The notes under the pieces were generated by a model. That model saw only the letters and a program-made list of their open reading frames with translations, was not told the DNA's origin and made no database searches. From NCBI RefSeq assembly GCF_009931115.1, contig NZ_CP047491.1, positions 3,547,501 to 3,611,500 on the forward strand: a stretch of DNA of 64,000 nucleotides, read 5' to 3'. Below, piece by piece: positions 1-9,900 of the stretch (positions are counted from its first letter, which is position 1; each line of letters starts with the position of its first letter). The position numbers and the translations under genes are program-made. This stretch comes from Microbulbifer hydrolyticus (GTDB lineage Bacteria; Pseudomonadota; Gammaproteobacteria; Pseudomonadales; Cellvibrionaceae).

Positions 1-81
1 TTCGGAAATTACTGCGCAGCCACTGGACAGGGCCAGGGTTGCAGGAATCGATATAAGGGTGAGCAGTTTCCAGAGTTTCAT
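1..81 (-). CDS. N-terminus of a putative lipoprotein (cut by window edge)
   Basis: Only the first 27 codons are inside the window, reading leftward off the edge. They start MKLWKLLTLISIPATLALSS and continue GC-AVISE: a short basic start, a hydrophobic stretch and a cysteine at residue 22 in an SSGC context. This resembles a lipoprotein signal peptide, although the -3 residue is not the usual leucine. The function cannot be read from this fragment. Confidence 0.5.
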   Translation of the reverse strand, partial: MKLWKLLTLISIPATLALSSGCAVISE

Positions 82-141
82 TTTGTCATCCACGGGTTGC
101 ACGCCGTTATTACATTCCCTTCCCCGTGAACCTGTGCTGAA

Positions 142-792
142 TCAGCCAAAACGCTTATCCGCCACGAACGGGTTGGTCTGGCGCTCCTGCCCGAAGGTGG
201 ACATGGGGCCGTGGCCGGGAATGAACTTTACCTGATCCCCCAGTGGCCAGAGTTTTTTGGTGATGGAGTCGAGCAGGTCCTGGTGGTTGCTCATGGGGAA
301 ATCGGTACGGCCGATGGATCCGGCGAACAGTACGTCCCCCACCAGCGCGAGGTTGCTGGGGCGATGGAAGAAGATGACGTGACCGGGGGTGTGGCCGGGG
401 CAGTGAATGACTTCGAGCACTTCGTCGCCAACGGTGACGGTGTCGCCGTCGTGCAGCCAGCGATCGGGAGTAAAGGTTTCCACCGGGGGGAGGCCGTACA
501 TCTGCGCCTGGACTTCGATCTTTTCGATCCAGAACTGGTCGGCTTCCTGTGGGCCCTCTACCGGCAGTTTGAGGTCGCGGGCCAGGGGGGCCGTGCCGCC
601 CACATGGTCGAGATGGCCGTGGGTAAGGAGGATTTTCTCGAGCTTGAGGCCGTGCTCTTCGACGGCGGCGAGGATACGGTCCACATCACCACCCGGGTCC
701 ACTACGGCCGCGCGCTTGCTGTCGTCACACCACAGCAGGGTGCAGTTTTGCTGGAATGGGGTAACGGGAACCGAGTGAAATTGCAGAGCCAT
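142..792 (-). CDS. MBL-fold metallo-hydrolase, YcbL/glyoxalase-II-like
   Basis: A 216-aa metallo-beta-lactamase-fold protein. The zinc-binding signature THGHLDH is at residues 57-63 (H58, H60, D62, H63). A second metal-ligand block CPGHTPGH lies near 131-138, followed by GDVLFAGSIGRTDF. The length fits the compact YcbL-type glyoxalase II-like proteins, which lack the long C-terminal substrate domain of GloB. Hydrolysis of a glutathione thioester is therefore plausible but not shown. No signal peptide is visible, so it should be cytoplasmic. A weak AGGT lies a few bases upstream of the ATG. It is transcribed alone, with a large inverted repeat upstream. Confidence 0.88.
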   Translation of the reverse strand: MALQFHSVPVTPFQQNCTLLWCDDSKRAAVVDPGGDVDRILAAVEEHGLKLEKILLTHGHLDHVGGTAPLARDLKLPVEGPQEADQFWIEKIEVQAQMYGLPPVETFTPDRWLHDGDTVTVGDEVLEVIHCPGHTPGHVIFFHRPSNLALVGDVLFAGSIGRTDFPMSNHQDLLDSITKKLWPLGDQVKFIPGHGPMSTFGQERQTNPFVADKRFG

Positions 793-892
793 GGGAGTAC
801 CTGTTTAGTCTTCGGTGCCGAGTATAACGCTCACTTTCTTATCCGGCTAAGGTGGCTCTTGTGCTTCGTGGCTGGTTGGGTGGCGGTGCAGC

Positions 893-991
893 TACCGGGT
901 GGGCCCTCGTGAGACACGCCGTAGACCCATCCATGGGGGCTCGGCTGCGGCCGTCCTGGCCGCAGACGGTCTCACGAGGGCCCACCCGGTA
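893..991. repeat. Large intergenic inverted repeat with nested hairpin
   Basis: Two 23-bp arms (893-915 and 969-991) are perfect reverse complements, beginning TACCGGGTGGGCCCTCGTGA. Inside them an 8-bp stem CTGCGGCC/GGCCGCAG closes a 5-nt loop. The element lies between the MBL gene start and the 3' end of the next leftward gene. There is no T-run, so it is not a classical terminator. It looks like a dispersed extragenic palindrome, but only this copy is in the window. Confidence 0.8.
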
Positions 992-1020
992 CCAACACCT
1001 TCGATTGTGGCTTCAGAACA

Positions 1021-1917
1021 CTAAATAGCTGCCGCAGTCGCCCTCTGCAGTGGGCTCGGCCGGCGCGAATTCGACTTTTTCAGTAGCTCGCGCACATCCT
1101 CGATCAGGGCCTTCTGCACCAGTTCGCTCTGCCAGTAACCATCGTGAGACACCAGTTGCGGCCCCCAGCTGGCGGCGCTCCAGTCGGCGAGAGGACGGGT
1201 TTCGTAATCGCGGTAGACGGCCTGGTTGTAGGAGGGGCTGAGTGGCTTGAGAGGCCAGCCGAAGAGGTCGTCGGGGTTGTAGAAGTTTTTCCAGCGGAAG
1301 TTGTAGCCGCGGGTGTCCGAGGTAACGGCCTGGATCTGGTCGCGGGCCATGCCGGCGGTCCACAGGGGGTTGCTGGCGCCGAGGGTGTACCAGTGGGCCA
1401 GGGTCTTGCCGCGCTGGAAAAGGTCCTTGGCGGAGCCCTTGTGGACACCTTTGGGGCCGCCGTCGCGCCAGATACCGTGGCTGATCGTGGGGCGCTGGGC
1501 GTCCCAGAGATAATTCGACAGGATGCTGCAGCCAATGGAGTGGCTAAGCAGGATGACAGGGGCAGTGTCGCTGGTGGCTTTGGCGGCGCGCTCGAAGGTC
1601 TGGTAGATGGCCTGCTGGGTTTTGTCGTAGTTGCCGCCGCGCTGGTCGATATCCGTCATCTGGGATGCGGCTTCGGCAAGTCCGTAGAGCATGAATTTGC
1701 GCGCGCGCAGGTAGTCCATATCGCGCTTCTGCATGGCTTCGAATACCCGCTCGAGGTTCGGCTGCAGGTGCCCCTGGCAGAGGACGGTATCGGCGTGGAT
1801 GCGCGACCAGTCGTCGCCCAGTTCGCTTTTGAGTGCCTGAAACAGTGGCTCGGCAAAGCCTTCGTCCACGGCGCCCATACCCGGTGCCGCCAGGATGACC
1901 AGATCAGCCATTGTCAC
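1021..1917 (-). CDS. Uncharacterised protein with alpha/beta-hydrolase-like features
   Basis: A 298-aa protein. It opens with a hydrophobic beta-strand and glycine-rich turn (ADLVILAAPGMG, residues 4-15). Around residue 122 it has ILLSHSIGCSILSNYL, which resembles the nucleophile elbow (S-H-S-I-G) of alpha/beta hydrolases. No signal peptide is visible. It is likely a cytoplasmic serine-hydrolase-fold protein, but I do not recognise a named family and no substrate can be proposed. It is transcribed alone; the upstream gap (1918-2321) separates it from the LacI gene. Confidence 0.75.
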   Translation of the reverse strand: MTMADLVILAAPGMGAVDEGFAEPLFQALKSELGDDWSRIHADTVLCQGHLQPNLERVFEAMQKRDMDYLRARKFMLYGLAEAASQMTDIDQRGGNYDKTQQAIYQTFERAAKATSDTAPVILLSHSIGCSILSNYLWDAQRPTISHGIWRDGGPKGVHKGSAKDLFQRGKTLAHWYTLGASNPLWTAGMARDQIQAVTSDTRGYNFRWKNFYNPDDLFGWPLKPLSPSYNQAVYRDYETRPLADWSAASWGPQLVSHDGYWQSELVQKALIEDVRELLKKSNSRRPSPLQRATAAAI

Positions 1918-2124
1918 TCCCCTGAAATGTTCTTGTGTGCGTTCTTATTGGATGCGATTTCCGCGCCAGGGTTTTCCCGCGCATCGATTTGGCCTGAGCA
2001 TTTTGTGAATTTGTGCTGTTGTTCCAATGACGAACTGTGACTCATGCACCACAAACACGAAAAGCTACCACCCTCTGGTGGTAATGGGAAGAAATGCGCC
2101 ACAGATGAGGATTTAGGCGCCAGA

Positions 2125-2238
2125 ATGACACCCATGGCAGTGGATTACGTAAAAAAATACGATTTTTTCGCGCCTCCCCCGGAACTTCCGCGCCAGGCCT
2201 CCGTCAAAGATACCAGTTCCCCTGATCACATCGTTTGA
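2125..2238 (+). CDS. Possible 37-aa small protein in an intergenic gap
   Basis: In the 404-bp gap between two leftward genes a short frame starts ATG at 2125 (MTPMAVDYVKKYDFFAPPPE...) and stops at 2238. An AGG sits 8 nt upstream. A clear rightward intrinsic terminator follows 40 nt later, and no other rightward gene is present to use it. That is the only reason to list the frame. An in-frame upstream ATG at 2044 has no ribosome-binding site. The real product could equally be a small RNA. Confidence 0.25.
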   Translation: MTPMAVDYVKKYDFFAPPPELPRQASVKDTSSPDHIV

Positions 2239-2277
2239 ACGCGTGGTGATCGAACTCTCTCATCGTATCTCTGCTTT

Positions 2278-2302
2278 AAGCCGGCCTTGCGCCGGCTTTT
2301 TT
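2278..2302 (+). terminator. Intrinsic terminator, rightward
   Basis: An 8-bp stem AAGCCGGC/GCCGGCTT with a CTTGC loop is followed by six T on the plus strand. The minus-strand side lacks a T-run, so it does not serve the leftward LacI gene well. It implies a rightward transcript in the gap. Confidence 0.75.
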
Positions 2303-2321
2303 CTGCCTTGTGTCTGGAGTA

Positions 2322-3371
2322 TCAACTTTTCGGCGGCGCGTCGGAGCGGCGCCGGATCAGGGTGAAATCCAGCTGCACCTGCTGGCCATTTTCTGCCTCG
2401 CCGGCGCGCATCGCGCGGACTTTCTTTACCAGCAGGTCCACTGCCGCCCGGGACATATCCACAACCGGTTGATGGATGGTGGTCAGCTCCGGCCAGATGG
2501 TCGTAGCGAGCGCGGTGTCATCGAACCCGCAAACGGTCAGATCCCTGGGCACATCGAGGCCCCGGCGCTGGGCCACGGAGACGGTGGCCGCGGCCATTTC
2601 GTCGTTACTGGCAAAGACCGCGGTAGGTGGCTGCTTCAGGTTCAGCAGCTTTTCCGCACCGGCAAGCCCGGAGCGGTAGGTAAAAATCCCCTCCTCAATC
2701 AGCTCGTCCACCGGCGTCAAACCAGAGTCTTTCAGCGCCTGACGATAGCCTTCCAGACGGCGCTGGCTCACCTGCTGGCCGCGGTCACCAGTGATGTAAC
2801 CGATACGCCGGTGACCGAGGGAGGCAATATGCCGGGTCATTTCGTAGGCGGCCTGGTAGTCGTCGATCTTGACCACCGAGATGTTATTGCGGGGCTGCTC
2901 AGCGGCCATCAGCACCGCCGGCGTTTCACTGGACTCCAGCACTTCCAGTACTGCCGGCAGATCCGACAGTGGCGGCGGCAGCAGCACGGCCTCAACACCG
3001 CCGCTCAACATCCGCGCCACCACGGCTTCCGCATTCAGCTCCACATCACAGTGCTCAACCACCAGCTGAATATTGTAGCGGCTGGACTGTTCCAGGGCGC
3101 CGATCAGAAAGGCGCTGAGGTAGGAAGCGTTGAGGTGACTGTGCAACAGACCAATCTTGATCTGGGCGCCGCCCGCAAGACTGCGCGCGGCACTGTTGGG
3201 GGTATAGCCCAGGGACTTGATCGCCGCATTGACGGTCTCGCGGGTGCGCGCGCGCACGTTGTCCTCGCCATTGATCACCCGGGAAACGGTCATCGGCGAG
3301 ACGCCGGCCTCGCGGGCTACATCGGCAATGGTTGGCCCGCTGCCCTGGCGGCGGCTCTGTTTTGGTTTCAC
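2322..3371 (-). CDS. LacI-family transcriptional regulator
   Basis: A 349-aa LacI/GalR regulator. The N-terminal helix-turn-helix is TIADVAREAGVSPMTVSRVI (14-33), followed by the hinge helix region (NSAARSLAGG). The rest is a periplasmic-binding-protein-like effector domain. It is the last gene of the leftward receptor/SapC/JmjC/halogenase run, 68 bp after the halogenase gene. LacI proteins in xylan loci usually repress receptor and hydrolase genes until an oligosaccharide or uronate binds. The palindromes before the receptors and GH67 are natural targets, but the pairing of this protein with those sites is inferred. Confidence 0.95.
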   Translation of the reverse strand: MKPKQSRRQGSGPTIADVAREAGVSPMTVSRVINGEDNVRARTRETVNAAIKSLGYTPNSAARSLAGGAQIKIGLLHSHLNASYLSAFLIGALEQSSRYNIQLVVEHCDVELNAEAVVARMLSGGVEAVLLPPPLSDLPAVLEVLESSETPAVLMAAEQPRNNISVVKIDDYQAAYEMTRHIASLGHRRIGYITGDRGQQVSQRRLEGYRQALKDSGLTPVDELIEEGIFTYRSGLAGAEKLLNLKQPPTAVFASNDEMAAATVSVAQRRGLDVPRDLTVCGFDDTALATTIWPELTTIHQPVVDMSRAAVDLLVKKVRAMRAGEAENGQQVQLDFTLIRRRSDAPPKS

Positions 3372-3439
3372 GCTGTCACGACCCGGTCAATTTCACAGAC
3401 CCACAATGATCCACTGTTAACGCAATACGACGCAAGCGG

Positions 3440-4975
3440 TCACGCGGAAACGGGGTCACCGGCATGGCAGTACTGACGAATAAAGGCATGGTGCTCCGGC
3501 AGTGCATTCACACTCTGTGCAACGCGGGCGCGAAGTCCGGTTTGCAGCTGCTGCATTTCCTGCCGGGTCATCATTTGTGTCACCGGGTGGCAGCTTTCAG
3601 GCTGAAGCCCCTGCCCCAGCATTACCTGTACCCAGGAATCCACCCGAAACAGTTCGTCGTTATTCTGGTAGGCGTGGGCGCGCTCGCGGAACAGTTCGAT
3701 ACGCTGGGCAAGACTGTCGGGAATCGCCATCTGCCGGCAGTGATCCCAAAAGGCATCACCCTCACGCTGGTTGACGTGATAGTGCAGCACGATGAAATCG
3801 CGAATATCTTCCATTTCGACCCGGGTCTGGCGGTTGTACTCCTCTTGCAGCGAAGACTCCACACCAGTGAATGGAAACAGCTGCATCAGACGCACAATAC
3901 CGGTCACGATCAAGTGAATACTGGTGCTTTCCAGTGGCTCGATAAATCCGCTGGCAAGCCCCAGGGCGATGCAGTTGTTCTTCCAGGCGGCTTTCCTCCT
4001 GCCGGTGGTAAAACGGATCACCCGGGGATCGGTCAATGGCTCGCCATCTACCCGTTCGAGCAACAGTGCAGTGGCATCCTCATCCGAGAGGTATTGGCTG
4101 GAGTAGACCAGCCCGTTACCCACGCGCTCCTGCAGCGGAATCCGCCAGCGCCAGCCGGCGGACTCGGCGATGGAGCGGGTATAGGGCATGGCCGGGCCGG
4201 TGGCCCTGGTCTGCAGGGGCACCGCGCTGTCGCTCGGTAACCAGTGGGTCCAGTCCTCAAAGCCGCTGCCCAGCGCCTTTTCGATCAACAGTCCGCGAAA
4301 GCCACTGCAGTCGATAAACAGGTCACCGGCAATCTCCTCGCCGCCTTCCAGCAGCAGGGATTCGATATCACCGCTGTGGGCATTCTGCCGGACATCACAG
4401 ATTTTGCCTTCGACCCGGGTCACCCCGTGCTTTTCACTGATAGTGCGCAGAAACGCGGCATAGCGCGTCGCGTCCAGGTGATAGGCAAAATTGAGTGGCG
4501 ACTTTGGCCCGGTGGCGAAGCGGCCGGCTTCCGCGGCCTGGTGCTCGACACAGAACTCACCAAATTCGGAATCGAACCCCATCTCTTTTCCGCGCAGCCA
4601 GAAATGGTGAAAATCACACATCCAGGCGCTGGTTCCAGTCTTGCCAAAGGAGTGAATATACCGCTCCCCTTCCCTTCCCCAGTTTTCGAATGCGATCCCC
4701 AGTTTCGCAGTGGCCTGGGTTGCGCGCATAAAAGCCTGCTCATCGATACCCAGCAGGTGATGGAAAGTGCGCAATGGGGGAATGGTGGCCTCCCCCACGC
4801 CGACAGTACCGATCGCATCGGACTCCACCAGCGTGATGTCCAGTAGCTCGCCAAGCTTCGTCGACAGTGCGGCGGCAGCGACCCAGCCGGCGGTACCACC
4901 ACCGGCGATCACTACCCGCCTTATCCGATTTTTTCCGCTGTGTTCGCCTGCAGCAGAATTATCCATCGCAGCCAT
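3440..4975 (-). CDS. Tryptophan-halogenase-family FAD protein (copy 1)
   Basis: A 511-aa flavoprotein of the tryptophan halogenase family. It has the FAD-binding GGGTAGW at 25-31, VGVGEATIP (58-66), and the family motif W-R-W-R-I-P in GWRWRIPLQ near residue 270. K91 in AKLGIAFENW sits where PrnA-type halogenases carry their catalytic lysine (alignment by eye). GAGGTGG 5 nt upstream supports this start. The gene is 11 bp after the JmjC gene. In carbohydrate loci with TonB receptors these proteins are recurrent, but their substrate is not established. With no biosynthetic cluster around it, indole halogenation for a secondary metabolite seems unlikely. Confidence 0.92.
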   Translation of the reverse strand: MAAMDNSAAGEHSGKNRIRRVVIAGGGTAGWVAAAALSTKLGELLDITLVESDAIGTVGVGEATIPPLRTFHHLLGIDEQAFMRATQATAKLGIAFENWGREGERYIHSFGKTGTSAWMCDFHHFWLRGKEMGFDSEFGEFCVEHQAAEAGRFATGPKSPLNFAYHLDATRYAAFLRTISEKHGVTRVEGKICDVRQNAHSGDIESLLLEGGEEIAGDLFIDCSGFRGLLIEKALGSGFEDWTHWLPSDSAVPLQTRATGPAMPYTRSIAESAGWRWRIPLQERVGNGLVYSSQYLSDEDATALLLERVDGEPLTDPRVIRFTTGRRKAAWKNNCIALGLASGFIEPLESTSIHLIVTGIVRLMQLFPFTGVESSLQEEYNRQTRVEMEDIRDFIVLHYHVNQREGDAFWDHCRQMAIPDSLAQRIELFRERAHAYQNNDELFRVDSWVQVMLGQGLQPESCHPVTQMMTRQEMQQLQTGLRARVAQSVNALPEHHAFIRQYCHAGDPVSA

Positions 4976-4986
4976 CCAACCACCTC

Positions 4987-6039
4987 TTAGCGATTCAGTT
5001 TATTGATCAACATCGCGCGTAACTGACGGGCGCTGTTGTTATCGAGTTTCCCCAGTACGCCGCGCGCCTGCTCCGGCAGGTGCTCTCCGGCGCGGTCTCC
5101 GGGGCCGAACACGTAATACTCAAACAGCTGGCGCCAACCTTCCTTTTCATGCTCCGGCTTGTCCCGCAGGGTTAAAATGCCGTGATACAGGGCATTCATA
5201 CCGGAACCGGTATACAGCGGGGCATCGTCCCACCAGTAGTTCACCAGAATATTGAAAGGGCTCAGTCCCTCCACATGGTGCATCCACATACTCGGTATAT
5301 AGATCGCATCCCCGGGTTCGAGCTCTGCCACATACCCGGCGGCCAGCGCGTCGCGGAAGCGCGGGAAGCGTTCGAAATCCGGGTTGGAAAAATCCACCAT
5401 GCTGATCGCCTGGCCACCGGGAGTAAGATCCAGTGGGCCAAAGTAAAGGTTGGGGAACTGCTCCGGGGGAAAAATGGTAAAGCGGCGCCGGCCAGCGACA
5501 CAGCAGGCGATATTGTCCAGCGCATCATAGTGGCAACTGGCCACGGACCGGTTGCCAATCCAGATTTTCATTTGCGGCGACGCTACCGGGTAGGTCCGCT
5601 CCTGACGCGGAATTTCCAGGTCATTATCTTTGCGCAAGCCAGGAAGGTGGCCATCGACGGAAGTGGAAGAAATGTAGTAGGAATGGTACGGGTTATCCGG
5701 ATCACTGGCGTCATCCGGTTCCAGAGTCTGCAGTATTTTTACCAGTACCTCATCGATGGGCGCGCGCAGGGTATCGTAATTCAGGGTGCGTACGTCTTCA
5801 TCGTAAAAATACCGCCCCTCCATTTCCCGTCGGCCAAAATTGACCAGGCAGGGCTTACCGTTGTAGTGACTGACCAGGTAATCCACTGCTGCCGCCGGTG
5901 AACGCCTTCCCTCCTCGACCAGCGGCCAATGGTCCACCAGCCCTTTCAGCACCACCGGACGATTGGCCGACAGGATTTCCGGAGGAATCTCTCCACAGGA
6001 AATCCCCTCCAGTGTCACGATGGGATTACAACCGTGCAT
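4987..6039 (-). CDS. Cupin_8/JmjC-type Fe(II)/2-oxoglutarate oxygenase-like protein
   Basis: A 350-aa cupin-like protein with JmjC hydroxylase architecture. The H-x-D metal pair is H170-Y-D172 in ASCHYDALDNI. The distal histidine is in IYIPSMWMHHVE (254/255). AGRRRFTIFPPEQ between them is typical of FIH/JMJD-type strands. The family uses Fe(II), O2 and 2-oxoglutarate to hydroxylate proteins or small molecules; the target here is unknown. Its start overlaps the SapC 3' end by 14 bp, implying translational coupling. Together with SapC and the halogenase-like protein it forms a module behind TonB receptor 1. Confidence 0.9.
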   Translation of the reverse strand: MHGCNPIVTLEGISCGEIPPEILSANRPVVLKGLVDHWPLVEEGRRSPAAAVDYLVSHYNGKPCLVNFGRREMEGRYFYDEDVRTLNYDTLRAPIDEVLVKILQTLEPDDASDPDNPYHSYYISSTSVDGHLPGLRKDNDLEIPRQERTYPVASPQMKIWIGNRSVASCHYDALDNIACCVAGRRRFTIFPPEQFPNLYFGPLDLTPGGQAISMVDFSNPDFERFPRFRDALAAGYVAELEPGDAIYIPSMWMHHVEGLSPFNILVNYWWDDAPLYTGSGMNALYHGILTLRDKPEHEKEGWRQLFEYYVFGPGDRAGEHLPEQARGVLGKLDNNSARQLRAMLINKLNR

Positions 6040-6778
6040 TTTTCAGTGCCACCAGCTTTTCAATATTGCCCAGTGAAGACAACATCAGAAAAACCCCGCG
6101 CAGATATCCTGCCTGATTCAGGGCGTGCAGAGCCTCGCCATCGAGCGCATTCAAACGCTCTTCACTGACCGTGTAATACCCGGAAAGCTGGTGCTTGTCG
6201 CCATTCTTCAGATCGATATTGATGGAGACTGGCTCGATCAGACCGAGCTCGTCCAATGCGGAAAACATCGTACGCCCGACGCCCCCGCCCTGATGGATGG
6301 TGCGCAGCACGCCGGAGATATATTCGAGGTAGGGACTGTTGCCGCCGAACTCCAGAAAAAGCGGAGTACCCTCACTGCGACTCAGCTTGTTGCTACTGAG
6401 ATCCACATAGATCATCGGCTGCGGCGGTTCGCCGCTATCTTCTGCAGCTTCCTGAAAGCCGATGATAAATGGGCCCCGGGCAATCATGGCCGGCACATAG
6501 TGCCCTGTCCAGCCATTGCTTTCCGCTGCCGTGCCTCCCAGAAACAGGTTTTCCCCTTTCTGCAGGCCAAGGATAGCCACGGCCTGATAGTCGCCATCAT
6601 CGGGGGTTTTTCGCAGAAGGATGGGGTATTCCCGCTGGATATTTTCGAATTCGGTGGGAAAAGTAATGACCGCGGCGGCGCCATCACCGCTGTCAGGGGA
6701 ATAATGTTCCAGAACTTTAAGATCGGCGTGTTCGACGTTGTTGAGCAACACGTAATTATTCTGCATGGCCTTCTGCAT
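6026..6778 (-). CDS. SapC family protein
   Basis: A 250-aa SapC-like protein. I chose the ATG at 6778 (MQKAMQNNYVLLNNVEHADL) because GAGGTG lies 5 nt upstream; the open frame extends further only through the terminator hairpin. Typical features are the early LNN..H..LKV, PTEFENIQREYPI and ending with LLSSLGNIEKLVALKNARL. SapC was named from Campylobacter S-layer export genes. In TonB-receptor loci its biochemical role is unknown, and there is no signal peptide. It follows TonB receptor 1 after an intrinsic terminator, so its expression probably depends on readthrough or a separate promoter. Confidence 0.88.
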   Translation of the reverse strand: MQKAMQNNYVLLNNVEHADLKVLEHYSPDSGDGAAAVITFPTEFENIQREYPILLRKTPDDGDYQAVAILGLQKGENLFLGGTAAESNGWTGHYVPAMIARGPFIIGFQEAAEDSGEPPQPMIYVDLSSNKLSRSEGTPLFLEFGGNSPYLEYISGVLRTIHQGGGVGRTMFSALDELGLIEPVSINIDLKNGDKHQLSGYYTVSEERLNALDGEALHALNQAGYLRGVFLMLSSLGNIEKLVALKNARL

Positions 6779-6862
6779 AGTCACCTCACTATTTTCGTTA
6801 TTATTTTGCAGTTTGCTATTTTCTAGAATAAGGGCTTCATAGTAACGGTATTTCCAGTAAAC

Positions 6863-6890
6863 AAAAAGCCGCTGTTTCCAGCGGCTTTTT
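6863..6890 (-). terminator. Intrinsic terminator between TonB receptor 1 and SapC
   Basis: A perfect 12-bp stem with A/T ends (AAAAAGCCGCTG/CAGCGGCTTTTT) and a GAAA tetraloop when read leftward. It lies 39 nt after the receptor stop and should strongly lower expression of the downstream SapC module relative to the receptor. Confidence 0.9.
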
Positions 6891-6928
6891 GCACTTCTCA
6901 CTAGCTGAGATTCACCACAAATTCTTCA

Positions 6929-9900
6929 TCAGAATTTGTAGGAAGCTCCCAGCTGGTAGCGAGCACCCAGGTCATCCATGTAGCGAACCATACGCTCGTT
7001 ACGGTTGTACTGGGTGATGTCCTCGCCAGTAATGTTGATACCCTCAAATGCCAGAGAGATCTGATCGGTCAGCTCATAGCCGATGCTCATATCAATCTGT
7101 GAAAAGGTATCCACATAACGCGGGTTACGAGAGGAACCCTGGTTGGTGGCGGTGAGGAACTTGTCGCGCCAGTTGTAGGCCAGTCGTGCCTGCAGACCGA
7201 AGTTTTCGTAAACCAGCACCACGTTGGCGGTGTCACTCAGGCCGGTCAGGGCAAACTGGTTCTCAGTAGGCAGACCCAGGTTATCGAAACCTACGTCACC
7301 GCGCACGATGGTGTAGTTGGCCTGGATACCAAAGCCGGTCTCACCGAAGAAGTGCTGCGCGGCCAGTTCGGCACCGTGAATTTTCGCTTCACGGTTGTTG
7401 ATCGGCTTACTGGTGCGGAACACCATTTCCGGATCGCCCGCTTCCGGAATCACGTCCCAACCTTCCGTCTCACCCAGCAGCAACAATTGCTCGTTGGTAC
7501 CTTCGAAAACACCGTTAGGGAAAATGTCCGGGTTATCAGTAATGGCCTCCGGATGCTCCATCAACACTACCATTGCGTAGAGGTTGGTGTCGTCGGTGGC
7601 AAGGCCCAGATTGTCCAGCTCGGCGATGGCCGCATCAACACGCGGGCCTGCGGTCTGGTCGAGGATACCGAAGTGGGTCTCGTCTATCTGACCGGTACCG
7701 ATAAAGTTGTCCACACGTTTCTCGAAGAAGCCGAGGGAAACGTAGCTGGAGTCACCGTAGTACCACTCCACCGACAGATCCAGGTTGTTGGATTCCAGCG
7801 GCAGCAGTCCGGGGTTGGAAGAAGTGGCTGTGGGGATAGCGCCGTTGATAGTGGATCCATCCAGGCCAAAGTTACCCGGCGCCACTTTCAGGTCGCTGTA
7901 ACCGGCGCGCGCGATCGACTTGCTGTAGGAGAAACGACCCACCAGGTCATCGGTGAACTGGATATCAAAGTCGAGACTCGGCAACAGGTTGTCGTAGCTC
8001 GCATCGGCGGACCACGCCTGCTGATCACCCGCCGCACCCGGCGCGAAGTCGTTGTTGTTTTCCCAGACCAGGTACGGAATCGGGTTCACCAGGGACTGGG
8101 AGTCCACATCGGTGGTTTCGTAACGCGCGCCAGCGAGGAAGTTCACCGGCATATTCGCCAGCTCACTGTTCAGGCCAACCTGGAAGTAGACCGCAGAGGT
8201 GTCTTCTTTCAGGATGTCTTTGAAGGAGTTGGTGTCGGAAACACACAGGCAGGTATCCGGGTACAGGGTGTTGGCATAACGGGTAAGCTCAACCGCATCG
8301 CCACGGAAACCGATCACCGGGCTGTCGCCGGTATTGAAGTCTTCAAACTGGCTGGCCACATTGATGGCATCGAGCATTCCCGCAGGGAATTCACCCGGGT
8401 TGGCAATACCCCAGTTGCCCAGCGCCTGGTTCACGCCGGAAGTCTGGTAGGCATTCATTTCCATCTGACGGGTTTCAACACCGAAGTCGAAACGGCCGTT
8501 GTCAAACTCGAAGCTACCGTCAAATTTCGCCTGGGTAATGTCGTTGACGGAACCGGCACCGCGCACACGCAAAATGGAGGAGCCTACGTTATCTGCGGTC
8601 AGCGCATTACCCGGCACGCTGGTGCTGTAGCTGTACTGCGGGGTGCTGCCGGAAAAATCGAGGGTTTTACCGGTTACGGTGGGGGAACCGAGGCCGATAG
8701 CCACTTCACCGGAGCGATCCGGCCCGGTGGGCAGACTTTCCATGCTGGAATCGTGTACGTCGAACGCCAGGGTCAGGCTGTCATTAACCTCGAACTCCAC
8801 GTTGATACCGAGAGAGTCCAGGGTATTGCTCTGGGAGCGGAACTGCTGCTCGTAACCCACATCCACGGTGCCGCCGTAGGCTTCGGTGATGCTCAGCGGC
8901 GTGGCAATTTCGGAGTCGTCAAATACAATGCGCGCAACGTTGGAGCCGTTCTGGATCCAGTTGGTTACTTCACCGCGATGCTCTTCGATATCGTTGTCCG
9001 CGTAGAGATAATCAACCGTCGCTGTGATTTTCTCGGTGGGCTTGAATTGCAGGGTCAGCTGGCCGTTGAGGCGTTCGCGCTGGGTATCGGAGAAGGCGTA
9101 GCGGAAGTCATTCGGGCGCGCGTAGAGCTGGCCATCCTGCGGGGCGTTTACGATTTCCGCCTTGTCCGCGTCGGGCACACCACCCTGATTGTAGAGGTCA
9201 TCCTGCCCCCACACACCGATATTCCAGTTGTTCACGGTTACGCCGGAGTAGCCGGAGTCACGCTGCTGGTGGCTCAGCGCCAGGGCGGCACCCCAGGTTT
9301 CGTCTTCGTTGGCAAAGCTGAGGATGCCGGAAACTTCCGGAGTAATGTCATCGTTGTAACGGTTGGTCGAATCCGCAACCGCTTTCACACCAACATTGGC
9401 AGTGAGGCCCGGGTTATCCAGGGGACGCATGGTGTCGATATTGATAGTGGCGCCAATACCGCCGGTCGCCACGTTCGCCTTGCTGGTCTTGTACACCTGG
9501 ACACCGCTGATGTTGTCGGACGCCAGGTTGGCAAAGTTGAACGCGCGGCTCCCTTCGGCGCGAGTCGTGCCGTCGCCGCCACTGCCGCCGCCGTAGGTGG
9601 TGCCCGTCGGCATGGTGCGGCCGTTCAGGGTCACCATGTTGTTATCCGGGCCGAAACCGCGCACGGTCACTTCCGCGCCTTCGCCGTTCACCCGGTTGAT
9701 GGACACACCGGTAATCCGCTGCAGGGATTCCGCCAGGTTGGTGTCCGGGAATTTACCCATATCTTCTGCTGAGATGGCATCCACCACACCGGTGGACTCG
9801 CGCTTGATGTCCATGGCGCGATCCATGGAGGCGCGGATACCGGTGACGGTCACCTCTTCCAGGGCGCCGTCCTGAGCCAGTGCAGAGGCACAGGTCATCG

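Noticed and set aside
7352..9772. 806-codon open frame on the plus strand over TonB receptor 1
   Set aside because: Antisense shadow of a high-GC gene; no domain, no ribosome-binding site, and the minus-strand frame has a full signal peptide, plug and barrel.
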